Below, in pieces: positions 33,561 to 42,844 of a DNA stretch of 64,000 bases. Origin of the DNA: CAYNVQ01 sp964400735 (lineage in GTDB: Bacteria > Acidobacteriota > Aminicenantia > Aminicenantales > Aminicenantaceae); NCBI GenBank assembly GCA_964400735.1, contig CAYNVQ010000001.1, positions 186,001-250,000 of the forward strand, in the 5' to 3' direction. The position numbers and the translations under genes were made by a program. Every line of letters starts with the position of its first letter. Within the stretch, counting starts at the first letter, position 1. The notes beneath the pieces are model-generated. The model made no database searches and had not been told where the DNA came from. It saw nothing but the letters and a program-made list of their open reading frames with translations.

Positions 33561-34258
33561 ACCATCCTCCTCAATTCACATTTTTCTATTCTAGAGAATA
33601 ATGATTCTTTCTTCAAGCTTATCAAATCCAAATCTTTTTTTCCGTGACGGTTCTTCTGTAGGTCAGGCAGGCTGGTTAGGAAGCCATCCGGAGGCGAACG
33701 GGCATGGAAAGCGAGCTTTACTGGCAGGTTGAAGAGAGCGAACCGAGGAATAAGCTGATTTTCCTCGCTGGGGAAAATCAGCGCGCTGAGGAACCAGCTT
33801 GCCTGGCTGTTTCTTTGTCACGCAAACAAGGATGCTTCCAAATCCAAGTGGCTATTTTTGTCTTCATTTGAATCTATTTTCACCTCATCGGCTCCGATGG
33901 CTTCTCCTGTTTGCTTTTTCTTTTACTGGGAAGAAATTTTTGGTATATATCGTCTATTAATGATGACCCTGATTAATTTCACAAGAATATCTATGCCCTC
34001 ACATGGTACCAAGAAAATAAAAAACAATAGATCTATTTACACCAAACAGGGAATTTTGATTCTTCTGAGCGAGTGGCTATCAATGGATAGGTTAGGCCAG
34101 CAGCGGGATTTATGTATCCCATCAGCAGGGGCCTGTTGGATCGACAATTTATCATCGTTTCATCTCCCACATCCTTACCATTGCAGGCATTCCAACCCAC
34201 GAAAAATCAAATATTTTGGCAATAGAGCTTCAGCAAGCAAGGGAAAGGAGGATAGAGC
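33561..34258. other. gene-free region containing repeat copy 2
   Basis: No convincing gene. The first third holds the second palindromic repeat (33643-33822). From 33830 to 34250 the sequence is AT-rich and has only a low-quality frame ending in an ATGA overlap with the TolC gene. I see no clear promoter or terminator. Confidence 0.5.
33643..33822. repeat. palindromic interspersed repeat, copy 2
   Basis: A second copy of the repeat at 7106-7300, in opposite orientation. Outer arms CGTGAC (33643-33648) and GTCACG (33817-33822), second arms CAGGCAGGCTGGTT near 33666 and AACCAGCTTGCCTG near 33792 (one G-T pair), and a perfect 11-bp internal hairpin (33754-33764 with 33772-33782) with the same loop TCGCTGG as copy 1. 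The central small hairpin AAAGC/GCTTT near 33708 replaces an unrelated one in copy 1. Core blocks are shared. Confidence 0.8.
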
Positions 34259-35644
34259 ATGATAAAAAAAATATCATGGCTTAAAAATGTTTTGATCTAT
34301 GCGCAGATTATCTGTTTCGCCGGCTGTGCCGTCCACTCGATTCACGATGATTCTTATGTCTCTGGTGCAATCACAGAGCGATCAGGCCATAAACTGCGGC
34401 CTGCAGGGGAAGAGGGCGTTTTCAAATTGCCCGAAAGCGTTTCTATAGCCGATGGATTGTCGGAGGAAGAATCGGTCGCCATCGCCTTGTGGAACAATGC
34501 GCAGTTTCAAGCGGACCTTGTGGCGCTCGGCTTTGCGCGTGCGGATTTGATCGATGCCGGGATGTTGCGCAATCCTGTCTTTTCTCTTCTTTTTCCTCTA
34601 GGGCCCAAACAACTGGAGGCCACCTTGAGTCTTCCAATTGAATTTTTTTGGCAAAGGCCGAAACGCGTGGCGGCCGCGAAACTCAACGTCGAACAGGTTG
34701 CCGATAGTCTTATCCAGCATGGCCTAAACCTAATACGGGACGTACAGATCGCCTATGTGGAGCTGGAATTCGCTCGTGAAAGAGCGAGAATTGGCGCTGA
34801 GGAGGCTGCCTTGCGGCAGGAAATAGCGGACATCGCCGCTGAGAGCCTGAGAATCGGAGACATAAGCGGGCTGGAAGAGATCGCCTTTAAATTGGATGCT
34901 GCCCAAATGCAGGAGGCATCCATCCGTTTTTCCCGGGACGCTGAGCTTGCTGAAGAGAGGTTGAAAACACTTTTAGGGTTAAAATTTGAGAATATAGCAA
35001 TACGGCTCGCGCCCGCAGCAGGGACGAGCGAGTTCTTTCAACAACCCTCTGATCTGATGGAAGCTGCTTTTGCGGCCCGCCCCGATCTACGGGCTGCTGA
35101 GATCGCTATCGAAGCAGCAGGCCAGAGGGTAGGCTGGGAGCGCTCCAAAATATTCAACCTGACGGCCATCCTGGATGCCAACGGAGAGGGTAAGGAGGGA
35201 TTCGAGATGGGCCCCGGAATACAGCTCGAATTGCCGCTATTGAACCAGAACAACGGGAAAATCTCCCGGGCCCAAGCTGAACTCGTTCAGGCAGCACGAC
35301 AGTATATGGCCCTTAAACACCGCATCGCTCAGGAAGTCATGGAAGCCCGGACCCATTATATGGCTGCGAAAGAAGTTCTTGACATATTACAGATGGATGT
35401 TTTGCCGGCTGCTGTAACGGCGGTTAAAAACGCGACAGAAGCCTATTCCATCGGAGAAATATCCTATCTGGAGCTTCTGGATTTCAATCGTCAACTCTTG
35501 AATTCCCGGGTTCGTGAAGCTGAAGCCAGGGCAGATAGACGAAGAGCCGAAGTGAACCTTTTTCACAGTTTGGGATTCAAGCCTCTGGAGAGTTCGCAGA
35601 ATAGCATAAGCTATCATGTTTCACGAACGAAACAGGATAAATAG
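34259..35644 (+). CDS. TolC-family outer-membrane efflux lipoprotein
   Basis: A 461-residue outer-membrane factor that forms the exit duct of a tripartite pump. A hydrophobic N-terminus ends in a lipobox (ICFAGC), then two long alpha-helical repeats typical of TolC proteins: LSEEESVAIALWNNAQFQADL near residue 65, AIAAESLRIGDISGLEE-type heptads, DLMEAAFAARPDLRAAEIAIEAA, and SIGEISYLELLDFNRQLL near the C-terminus. AAGGAGG precedes the ATG. It is first in an operon with an HlyD/CusB-like adaptor and an RND pump, the usual order for heavy-metal or organic-solvent efflux. Confidence 0.9.
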   Translation: MIKKISWLKNVLIYAQIICFAGCAVHSIHDDSYVSGAITERSGHKLRPAGEEGVFKLPESVSIADGLSEEESVAIALWNNAQFQADLVALGFARADLIDAGMLRNPVFSLLFPLGPKQLEATLSLPIEFFWQRPKRVAAAKLNVEQVADSLIQHGLNLIRDVQIAYVELEFARERARIGAEEAALRQEIADIAAESLRIGDISGLEEIAFKLDAAQMQEASIRFSRDAELAEERLKTLLGLKFENIAIRLAPAAGTSEFFQQPSDLMEAAFAARPDLRAAEIAIEAAGQRVGWERSKIFNLTAILDANGEGKEGFEMGPGIQLELPLLNQNNGKISRAQAELVQAARQYMALKHRIAQEVMEARTHYMAAKEVLDILQMDVLPAAVTAVKNATEAYSIGEISYLELLDFNRQLLNSRVREAEARADRRRAEVNLFHSLGFKPLESSQNSISYHVSRTKQDK

Positions 35645-35655
35645 AGGAGAAAATA

Positions 35656-36879
35656 ATGTCTAGAGAACATCAAAGTCTGTATAAACAAGTATTTAAATCT
35701 ATTTTTCTGGCAATCTTCATTTATTCGCTCTTTTCATTTTGTGGAAAAAGTCAAGGTACGGCAGAAAAATCCCAGCCACCGGCAAAGGTCGAAAACGCTG
35801 TCCAGGAATCCATGCTGTCGACGGTAACCCTTTCTCCGGATGCCGAAGAGCGTTTGGGAATAGAAACTTCAGCGGTCGAAGACAGGATGCTTCCCCGAAA
35901 TATGGAACTCGGAGGAGAGATTATTTCTATCCCTGGAAATGACATCAGGCTTTCGGCTCCGGTGGCAGGAACCGTGAATCATCCCCCTTCAGGTCAAATT
36001 CCCCCCGCAGGAAAGTTCGTAAAAAAAGGGGAGGAGATATTGAGGCTTTATGTGCTTCCTCCAGAGAAAGATTTATTGGGAGCCCAAGAGGAAGTGGCGG
36101 TCAGGCAGGAGGAGCTGAAGGTTGCCGAAGCAAAATCCAATCGGTCCGAGCAGCTTTTGGCCAAAAAAGCAATAAGCGAAAAAGCCTATGAAGAGGTCCA
36201 AGCCGAGCTAGCCAGGGCCAGGGGGGCGCTAAATACAGCTTTAGCCAGGCTGAAGCTTCTCAGCGGAACCGAATTAGATCAATCGGCGGAGAACCTTTCG
36301 ACCCTCGTGTTGGAATCTCCTGTGGATGGATTCTTGCAGAGGATTTTCGTCGCCCCTGGACAAACCGTACCTGCAGCGATGGTCCTGTTCGAAGTCGCGA
36401 AGTTTAATCCTGTTTGGATAAGGGTGCCTGTCTATATCGGAAACCTGGACAGAATAGACCTTGACCAGGAGGCGACAATCATCCCCTTGGGAATGAGCGA
36501 GGCCTTGCATCTGCTCAAGGCAAAACCGGTTCAGGGCCCGCCCCTGAGCGATGCAAGCAGTGCTTCGGCCGATTTGTTTTATGAGATGTCCAATGATAAT
36601 CTGCTCTTTCGTATCGGGCAAAAGGTGAAAGTGTCCCTTCTCGAGAAATCTCCGGAGGAAAGCACTGTCGTGCCCTTCTCGGCCATCCTCTATGACTCAA
36701 ACGGAGGCAAATGGGTTTATATCAAGATGGCTTCCCATGTTTACACCCGCCGCCGCGTGGAAGTGAGCCACGTCGTGAACGATTGGGCCGTTTTGACCCG
36801 CGGTTTGGAAATTGGCGATGAAGTCGTTGTAACAGGGGCGACAGAAATATTTGGAACCGAGTTTGGAGTCGGAAAATGA
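35656..36879 (+). CDS. RND pump periplasmic adaptor (HlyD/CusB-like)
   Basis: A 407-residue membrane fusion protein. The N-terminus has a hydrophobic stretch with a lipobox-like FSFCG, then the usual barrel-sandwich halves (GAPVAGTVNHPP-type start near residue 100 and FVKKGEEILRLYVLPPEKDLL), a helical hairpin (VRQEELKVAEAKSNRSEQLLAKKAISEKAYEEVQAEL), the second half LVLESPVDGFLQRIFVAPGQTV, and a C-terminal beta domain. It links the RND pump to the TolC channel. No metal-binding His-rich N-terminus is present. The stop overlaps the pump start by four bases. Confidence 0.9.
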   Translation: MSREHQSLYKQVFKSIFLAIFIYSLFSFCGKSQGTAEKSQPPAKVENAVQESMLSTVTLSPDAEERLGIETSAVEDRMLPRNMELGGEIISIPGNDIRLSAPVAGTVNHPPSGQIPPAGKFVKKGEEILRLYVLPPEKDLLGAQEEVAVRQEELKVAEAKSNRSEQLLAKKAISEKAYEEVQAELARARGALNTALARLKLLSGTELDQSAENLSTLVLESPVDGFLQRIFVAPGQTVPAAMVLFEVAKFNPVWIRVPVYIGNLDRIDLDQEATIIPLGMSEALHLLKAKPVQGPPLSDASSASADLFYEMSNDNLLFRIGQKVKVSLLEKSPEESTVVPFSAILYDSNGGKWVYIKMASHVYTRRRVEVSHVVNDWAVLTRGLEIGDEVVVTGATEIFGTEFGVGK

Positions 36880-39800
36880 TGAAATGGATTGTCTCTACTT
36901 CCTTGCGTCTTCGGGTTGCAGTGGTCGTTCTGACCGCCGTCCTGCTTATTTTGGGGACCCGTATCGTCAGCCAGACGAAGTTTGATGTATTTCCTGAATT
37001 TGCCCCTCCTCTGGTTGAGGTCCAGACAGAAGTACCGGGCTTATCTAGCGCGGAAGTCGAGGTCCTGGTGACAGTCCCCATCGAAAATGCACTCAACGGG
37101 GTTTCCTGGTTAGAGCATGTGCGATCGAAATCCGTTCTGGGTCTTTCTTCGGTCGTGCTGTACTTTGAAACAGGAACCGATATAATGGCGGCCCGTCAGT
37201 TCGTTCAAGAACGGCTTACTCAACTGACCGAGCGATTGCCATCTGTGGCAAAACCGCCGGTCATCCTCTCGCCTGTTTCCTCCACTTCCCGTGTGCTGAA
37301 AATCGGCATATCTTCAAAAAAATTGTCTCAGATGGATATGACAACCATCGCCAAATGGACGATTCGACCCCGGCTTATGGCCATTCCTGGGGTGGCCAAT
37401 GTCGCTATCTGGGGAGAACGGGACCGTCAGATACAAGTTCTTGTCGATCCCTACCATTTATATGCCCATGAAGTGACCTTAAGCGATGTAGTCCGGGCCA
37501 CACAAGAAGCGGTGCAAATCGGAGGAGGCGGATTCATCGACACCCCGAATCAGCGGCTGGCTGTGGCTCACACATTATCCATTAAAAAACCAGAGGATCT
37601 CATTCATGTGCCCGTTGCTTTCCGGAATGGTGCGCCGCTTAAACTGGGAAATCTTGCCGAGCTGACCGAGGGGTTTCCGCCTCCTATTGGGGACGCGATT
37701 ATCAACGACGGTCCTGGACTTTTACTGATCGTGGAAAAGCAACCCTGGGGAAATACGCTGGAAGTGACCCAGAAAATAGAGGATGTCTTGGAGGCTTTGC
37801 GTCCCGGACTTAAGGACCTCGAGATCGACTCAACGATTTTTCGGCCGGCAACCTTTATCGAGATGTCCCTGGCCAACCTTAACCGTTCTTTGCTCATCGG
37901 GTGTGTGCTGGTTATTGCCGTGTTGGCTTTTTTTCTCAACAACTGGCGCACAGCACTAATCAGTGCCCTGGCCATCCCCACCTCTTTGATCATTGCAGCC
38001 CTTATCCTGAATTATAGGGGAGGCACAATCAACACCATGGTTCTTGCCGGCTTGATCATTGCGCTGGGGGAACTTGTGGATGATGCCATCATCGATGTGG
38101 AAAACATCATGCGTCGTCTCCGGCTCAACAAGGCCGCTGGAAGCCCGGACTCGGTCTTCAAAGTTGTTTTGAATGCTTCCCTGGAAGTCCGCAGCGCTGT
38201 GGTGTTTGGCAGTGTGATTGTGGTCCTGGTGTTGATGCCCGTTTTTTTTCTTCAGGGGTTGTCGGGTTCATTTTTCCGCCCGCTGGCAATGTCCTATGTT
38301 ATGGCGATACTGTCTTCTTTATTGGTGGCGTTGATTCTCACTCCCGCTCTGTCCATGATTCTTTTGCCAGGGGTGGTGGAGCGGAGGGAATCTCCGTTTT
38401 TGCTGTGGCTTAAGGCCAAGTATGAAATTCTTCTGCCCAAATTGATCCATAATCCCAAAAAAGTCCTCGCTTTGACCACTGGTGCTCTTATGTTGACTCT
38501 GGGGGTAATCCCGTTTCTAGGAGAAGAGTTCCTGCCGCATTTCAAAGAATATGATTTTTTGATGCACTGGGTGGAAAAGCCAGGGACATCTATAGAAGCG
38601 ATGGATCGTATTACGATTCGTGTGAGCAAAGAGCTTCGTTCTATCCCTGGCGTTCGAAATTTCGGAGCTCATATTGGGCGTGCCGAAGTTTCAGACGAGG
38701 TTGTCGGCCCGAACTTCACAGAGCTGTGGATCAGTCTCGATCCAGGGGTGGATTATCAAACAACGGTGGATAAGATTCAGGAGGTCGTCAACGGATATCC
38801 CGGTTTATACCGAGATCTATTGACCTACCTGAGAGAAAGGATCAAAGAAGTCCTGACCGGATCCAGCGCAACGCTTGTCATCCGGATTTACGGGGAAAAT
38901 CTCGATGTCCTCCGTCAGAAAGCCGAGGAGGTACAAGCCTCGATTGCCGACATAGAGGGAGTGGTGGACTTGAAGGTTCAACCTCAGGTGATGGTCCCTC
39001 AAGTGGAAGTGCATTTTCGTCCTCAGGCAGCAGCCCAATTCGGATTGACTGCAGGCGAAGTCCGCAACGCGGCAGCCCTGTTGATGAAGGGAGTGAAAGT
39101 TGGGGAATTTTATGAGAATCAAAACATATTCGATGTGGTCGTATGGGGAGCTCCTCAGGTCAGATCGAGCCTTGATTCCATACGTTCATTGAAACTAGAT
39201 ATGCCTACAGGAGGATTGGTCCCTTTGAGTGAAGTGGCCGACGTTTTCGTGGCTCCTACTCCGAATCAGATAGCCCGTGAATCGGCCTCCCGTTATACAG
39301 AGGTGACCTGTAATGTGAGAGGGCGGGATCTGGGACGGGTAGCCCGGGAAATCGAAAGAAAGGTGAGGACTATCCCTTTTGATCGGGGTTATCATCCGGA
39401 GTTTTTAGGAGAATATGCTGCCCAAAAGGCATCGAGACAACGGATTTTGGGTCTTTCCATATTTGCCCTTATCGGTATATTTATCATCCTTTTTTCAGAT
39501 TTTGGGTCTTCCAGACTGGCGTCTTTGGTGCTTGTTGGATTGCCCTTTGCTCTCATCGGAGGTGTTTTCTCTGCGCTGCTGAGCGGCGGGGTGCTCTCCC
39601 TCGGGTCGCTCATAGGCTTTGTGACTGTGCTTGGCGTGGCTGCCCGGAACAGCATCATGCTCATAAGCCATTATAAACACCTGCAAAAAGAAGAAGGCTA
39701 TGCCTTTGGCCTCGATTTGGTCATTCAGGGAGCCAAAGAACGTCTGGCGCCGATTCTGATGACGGCTTTGACCACAGCTCTCGCCCTCTTGCCCATCGTC

Positions 39801-39953
39801 ATAGGCGGCAATCGTCCTGGGCAAGAGATAGAACACCCGATGGCTCTGGTCATTCTGGGAGGCCTGGCCACTTCGACATTGCTCAACCTGCTCGTGATGC
39901 CGGTAATCTACTGGAAGTTTGGGAAATCGCGAATGAAAAAAATTAATCGGTGA
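36876..39953 (+). CDS. CusA/CzcA-family heavy-metal RND efflux permease
   Basis: A 1025-residue inner-membrane pump with 12 membrane segments and two large periplasmic domains, driving efflux by proton exchange. The N-terminus LRLRVAVVVLTAVLLILGTRI and the TM4 segment ALGELVDDAIIDVENIMRRLR match the heavy-metal RND branch. CzcA and CusA use a single aspartate in VDAAVVMVEN-type motifs, while this protein has a DD pair. The C-terminal half shows SLGSLIGFVTVLGVAARNSIMLI, typical of the family. The substrate is inferred to be a metal ion or cationic compound from the family, not from direct evidence. The start overlaps the adaptor stop. Confidence 0.9.
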   Translation: MMKWIVSTSLRLRVAVVVLTAVLLILGTRIVSQTKFDVFPEFAPPLVEVQTEVPGLSSAEVEVLVTVPIENALNGVSWLEHVRSKSVLGLSSVVLYFETGTDIMAARQFVQERLTQLTERLPSVAKPPVILSPVSSTSRVLKIGISSKKLSQMDMTTIAKWTIRPRLMAIPGVANVAIWGERDRQIQVLVDPYHLYAHEVTLSDVVRATQEAVQIGGGGFIDTPNQRLAVAHTLSIKKPEDLIHVPVAFRNGAPLKLGNLAELTEGFPPPIGDAIINDGPGLLLIVEKQPWGNTLEVTQKIEDVLEALRPGLKDLEIDSTIFRPATFIEMSLANLNRSLLIGCVLVIAVLAFFLNNWRTALISALAIPTSLIIAALILNYRGGTINTMVLAGLIIALGELVDDAIIDVENIMRRLRLNKAAGSPDSVFKVVLNASLEVRSAVVFGSVIVVLVLMPVFFLQGLSGSFFRPLAMSYVMAILSSLLVALILTPALSMILLPGVVERRESPFLLWLKAKYEILLPKLIHNPKKVLALTTGALMLTLGVIPFLGEEFLPHFKEYDFLMHWVEKPGTSIEAMDRITIRVSKELRSIPGVRNFGAHIGRAEVSDEVVGPNFTELWISLDPGVDYQTTVDKIQEVVNGYPGLYRDLLTYLRERIKEVLTGSSATLVIRIYGENLDVLRQKAEEVQASIADIEGVVDLKVQPQVMVPQVEVHFRPQAAAQFGLTAGEVRNAAALLMKGVKVGEFYENQNIFDVVVWGAPQVRSSLDSIRSLKLDMPTGGLVPLSEVADVFVAPTPNQIARESASRYTEVTCNVRGRDLGRVAREIERKVRTIPFDRGYHPEFLGEYAAQKASRQRILGLSIFALIGIFIILFSDFGSSRLASLVLVGLPFALIGGVFSALLSGGVLSLGSLIGFVTVLGVAARNSIMLISHYKHLQKEEGYAFGLDLVIQGAKERLAPILMTALTTALALLPIVIGGNRPGQEIEHPMALVILGGLATSTLLNLLVMPVIYWKFGKSRMKKINR

Positions 39954-39990
39954 GATGTATAATCTCGTGCCTGTTTTGGAAACTTTAATG

Positions 39991-40019
39991 TTGTCAATTT
40001 GCCGTTGAACATGTATAAT
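39991..40019 (+). promoter_or_regulatory. predicted promoter of the phoBR operon
   Basis: TTGTCA (39991-39996), 17 bases, perfect TATAAT (40014-40019), about 65 bases before the TTG start codon. It is not obviously under an 11-bp PHO repeat. Confidence 0.65.
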
Positions 40020-40082
40020 CCAAACAACACCGGGTTTGGATGAAGCTATATCCTGAATGATTGGAAACAGAAAGAGGTTCCA

Positions 40083-40763
40083 TTGAAAAAACTCATCGTC
40101 ATCATCGATGACGAGCCGGATATCGTCCAGCTCGTCTCTCTTCATTTGAAAAAAGCCGGGTTCGATGTCAAAGGATTTCTAAATGCGGAAGACTTCTTCG
40201 ATTTTATCGGGAAAAACCTTCCGGATCTCATCCTTCTCGATCTGATGCTCCCCGATGCGGATGGATTCGAAGTCTGTAAATATCTGAGACGAAAGGACGA
40301 GTCTGCCTCGATTCCTATCATCATGCTTACCGCCAAGGGAGAAGAGACAGACAAAGTGTTGGGATTGGAGTTAGGAGCTGACGATTACATCACCAAGCCC
40401 TTCTCACCTAAAGAATTGGTGGCGAGGGTGAAAGCGGTTCTGCGCAGACAGGATAAGGAGGAAGTCCTAAAAAAAATAATTATACATGACATTCTTACCA
40501 TTTATCCGGAAAAACATGAAGCTTATGTAGAGGGAAAAAGGATGGACCTGACCTCTACTGAATTCAAAATCCTGACCCTCCTGGCCAGCAAAAAAGGCTG
40601 GGTTTTTACCAGAGACCAGATACTGGATTACTTGTGGGGACAGGAAAAGGCCGTGTTGGACCGAACTGTCGATGTGCATATCAAGCATCTGCGAGAAAAG
40701 CTAGGAATGGCTTCCTCTATGATTAAGAATATTCGGGGAGTGGGGTACAAGCTGGAAGAATGA
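40083..40763 (+). CDS. phoB: PhoB-like response regulator
   Basis: A 226-residue OmpR/PhoB-type regulator. The receiver has DDEPD at the N-terminus, the phospho-acceptor aspartate in LILLDLMLPDADG, MLTAKG and DYITKPFSPKEL. The winged-helix DNA-binding domain includes LTSTEFKILTLLASKKGWVFTRDQILDYLWG and DRTVDVHIKHLREKLG. The start is TTG. It is followed with an ATGA overlap by a PhoR-like kinase and then by the phosphate transport genes, which identifies it as PhoB. It would bind the 11-bp repeats at 42657-42729. Confidence 0.92.
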   Translation: MKKLIVIIDDEPDIVQLVSLHLKKAGFDVKGFLNAEDFFDFIGKNLPDLILLDLMLPDADGFEVCKYLRRKDESASIPIIMLTAKGEETDKVLGLELGADDYITKPFSPKELVARVKAVLRRQDKEEVLKKIIIHDILTIYPEKHEAYVEGKRMDLTSTEFKILTLLASKKGWVFTRDQILDYLWGQEKAVLDRTVDVHIKHLREKLGMASSMIKNIRGVGYKLEE

Positions 40764-42487
40764 AGCGCTCGATTTTTCAAAAAATCTTTGGAAGCTATTT
40801 CATCCTTATAGTCCTTGTAGCTATCATCATCCTGCTCGTTTCCTACGGGGCCATCAGAAAATTTTATCTGGATACTCTGGCCCGAGATCTGGAAAATCTA
40901 GGGCATTCCTTGATACTCGAGACGGTTCCACTCATGGTCGAGGAGGAATATGAGGAGCTGGACACCTTTGCCAAAACTTTCGGGAAGTCTATCAATACGC
41001 GGATCACGGTTATCGATAAAGAAGGAAAAGTTTTGGCCGATTCCAAGGAGAATCCCGATATCATGGATGACCATGGCTTCCGACCTGAAATCATCAGGGC
41101 CTTTACTGGAAATGTGGGGAGATCCCTAAGGTTCAGTCGAACGGTTAAAGAAAGGATGTTGTATGTGGCCCTGCCTATCGAAATAGGAGGGAAAATAGAG
41201 GGTGTTCTACGGGTCAGTCTTTTTACCAGGGAAATAAACAGCCTTCTTCTCGGTTTAAGCTCCAGGATTTTGTGGATTATAGGCTTGATTTTGGCTCTGG
41301 CCTTGTTGGCTGCCTATATTTTTTCGCGTTCGATATCTTTGCCCGTTAAATATCTCAATGAGGCGACACATCGGGTCGCTGCAGGAGATTATGGCGCCAA
41401 AGTGTATTTGAAAAACAAGGATGAATTCAGGGATCTGGCTGAAAGTTTCAATTTCATGACAGACGAAATAAGGACCTTATTCAATGAATTAACCCTTAAA
41501 CAGGAGCAGTTGAACGGCATCCTGGCTTCTATCGAGGGAGGTCTATTGACTTTGGACAGGGACGACAGGATTCTGCTCAGCAGCCGAAGTTTTCGAGAGA
41601 TCGCCAAAACCGGACCCGTTGAAGGAAAATTTTATTGGGAGGCTATCAGAGAGCCGGACTTCGATCAATTCATAAAAAAGGTTCGCCGGGAAAAAAGAGA
41701 CTTGGAAACAGAGTTTGTGCTGGGAAGAAAAATTTTTCATTGCCAGGCAGTTTTTTTGCAAGCGAGCCAGGAAATCGTGGTGACTTTTCATGACATAACC
41801 CATAAAAAAGAGGTGGAGAAAATAAAGAAGGATTTCGTGGCCAATGTCTCGCACGAATTGAGAACACCTTTGACCGCCATAAAAGGTTTTGTAGAGACCC
41901 TAGAAGAAGATGTAAAAAACAAAAGGAGCCTCAATTATTTGGAAATCATCAAGAGACACACGGATCGGCTGATCAATATCATCAATGACCTGCTCGTCCT
42001 ATCGGAGATGGAAGAGAAGGAATCGAAATTGGTGATGGAAGAAGTGGACATACGAGAGTTGATCGGGCAAGTGCTCAAGATTTTCGAGCAAAAGATAGAG
42101 GAAAAGAATTTGGAGCTGGAATTTGTGGTCGAGACGGATGCTCCTGTCATTCGAGGTGATCCTTTCCTGCTCGAACAGTTATTCATGAACCTGATGGATA
42201 ACGCAATCAAGTACACGGAAAAAGGCAAAATCTCCATTACAGTAGAGAGAAAGGAAGGGAATTTTCTGATCAGGACCAAAGACACAGGCATCGGCATAGC
42301 GGAAGAATATCAATCCCGCATATTCGAACGCTTTTATGTGGTCGATAAATCTCGTTCCAGAATGCTCGGGGGGACAGGCCTTGGACTTTCCATCGTCAAA
42401 CATATCACCCTTCTTCATAAAGGCCGGATTAGGGTCGAAAGCAGATTAGGAGAGGGAACGACATTTACGGTTACGCTTCCCATCTAG
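40760..42487 (+). CDS. phoR: PhoR-like sensor histidine kinase
   Basis: A 575-residue membrane kinase: membrane helix near residues 10-30, an extracytoplasmic domain of about 130 residues, a second helix near 168-190, HAMP (ISLPVKYLNEATHRVAAGDYG), a PAS domain (LNGILASIEGGLLTLD), HisKA with VANVSHELRTPLTAIKGFVETL (phospho-histidine in SHELRTP), and HATPase with NLMDNAIKYTEKGKI, DTGIGIAEEYQSRIFERFY and GTGLGLSIVKHI. It phosphorylates the PhoB-like partner when phosphate is low, probably together with Pst and PhoU. The start overlaps the regulator stop. Confidence 0.92.
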   Translation: MKRSIFQKIFGSYFILIVLVAIIILLVSYGAIRKFYLDTLARDLENLGHSLILETVPLMVEEEYEELDTFAKTFGKSINTRITVIDKEGKVLADSKENPDIMDDHGFRPEIIRAFTGNVGRSLRFSRTVKERMLYVALPIEIGGKIEGVLRVSLFTREINSLLLGLSSRILWIIGLILALALLAAYIFSRSISLPVKYLNEATHRVAAGDYGAKVYLKNKDEFRDLAESFNFMTDEIRTLFNELTLKQEQLNGILASIEGGLLTLDRDDRILLSSRSFREIAKTGPVEGKFYWEAIREPDFDQFIKKVRREKRDLETEFVLGRKIFHCQAVFLQASQEIVVTFHDITHKKEVEKIKKDFVANVSHELRTPLTAIKGFVETLEEDVKNKRSLNYLEIIKRHTDRLINIINDLLVLSEMEEKESKLVMEEVDIRELIGQVLKIFEQKIEEKNLELEFVVETDAPVIRGDPFLLEQLFMNLMDNAIKYTEKGKISITVERKEGNFLIRTKDTGIGIAEEYQSRIFERFYVVDKSRSRMLGGTGLGLSIVKHITLLHKGRIRVESRLGEGTTFTVTLPI

Positions 42488-42844
42488 ATCTAGCCCACAT
42501 TCATCCGCCCCAGTCTATTGTCAGACTTATTGTCATTCTTATCCGTTTGAGCGGAATCCTTCGAAAAAATCTTGAGAACAATCCAGTTAAATCAGAATCA
42601 CAGTTTTTCATACCTTTGAATACTACAAAATATCGACCTCGAAAATGCTTAGTTTTGTTAATTTTCCGTTAAGCTAAAAAGAAAATCAAAATTAACGAAA
42701 AATTAACAAAGAATTTATTATTTATTAACTCTTTGGCTCGAAAATACCTCCTGACTTCACAAAAGGAGGTGAATTATAGAGAAAGAGAAAAAGAAAACGC
42801 CTTAAGAAATGTGAAAACAACACAGATTAAAGGAGGAAAAACGA
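42488..42844. other. control region of the phosphate operon
   Basis: This holds the PHO-box repeats (next entry) and a perfect AAAGGAGGTG ribosome site at about 42761 that is not followed by a good start codon. The porin has its own AAAGGAGG-like site just before its ATG. No further gene or strong hairpin was seen. Confidence 0.6.
42657..42729. promoter_or_regulatory. paired PHO-box-like 11-bp repeats
   Basis: GTTAA begins at 42657 and 42668; TTAAC begins at 42692, 42703 and 42725 (22 bases on). Both groups have 11-base spacing, the signature of PhoB sites. They also form a dyad: 42657-42672 and 42692-42707 are inverted with 15 of 16 matches. They lie about 120-190 bases before the porin gene, next to phoBR. 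Confidence 0.65.

Noticed and set aside
33858..34262. 134-codon frame ending in an ATGA overlap with the TolC gene
   Set aside because: Composition is unlike the other proteins (Cys, Ser, His and Tyr scattered, no domain), there is no ribosome site, and the repeat region lies just upstream. The overlap is probably chance.
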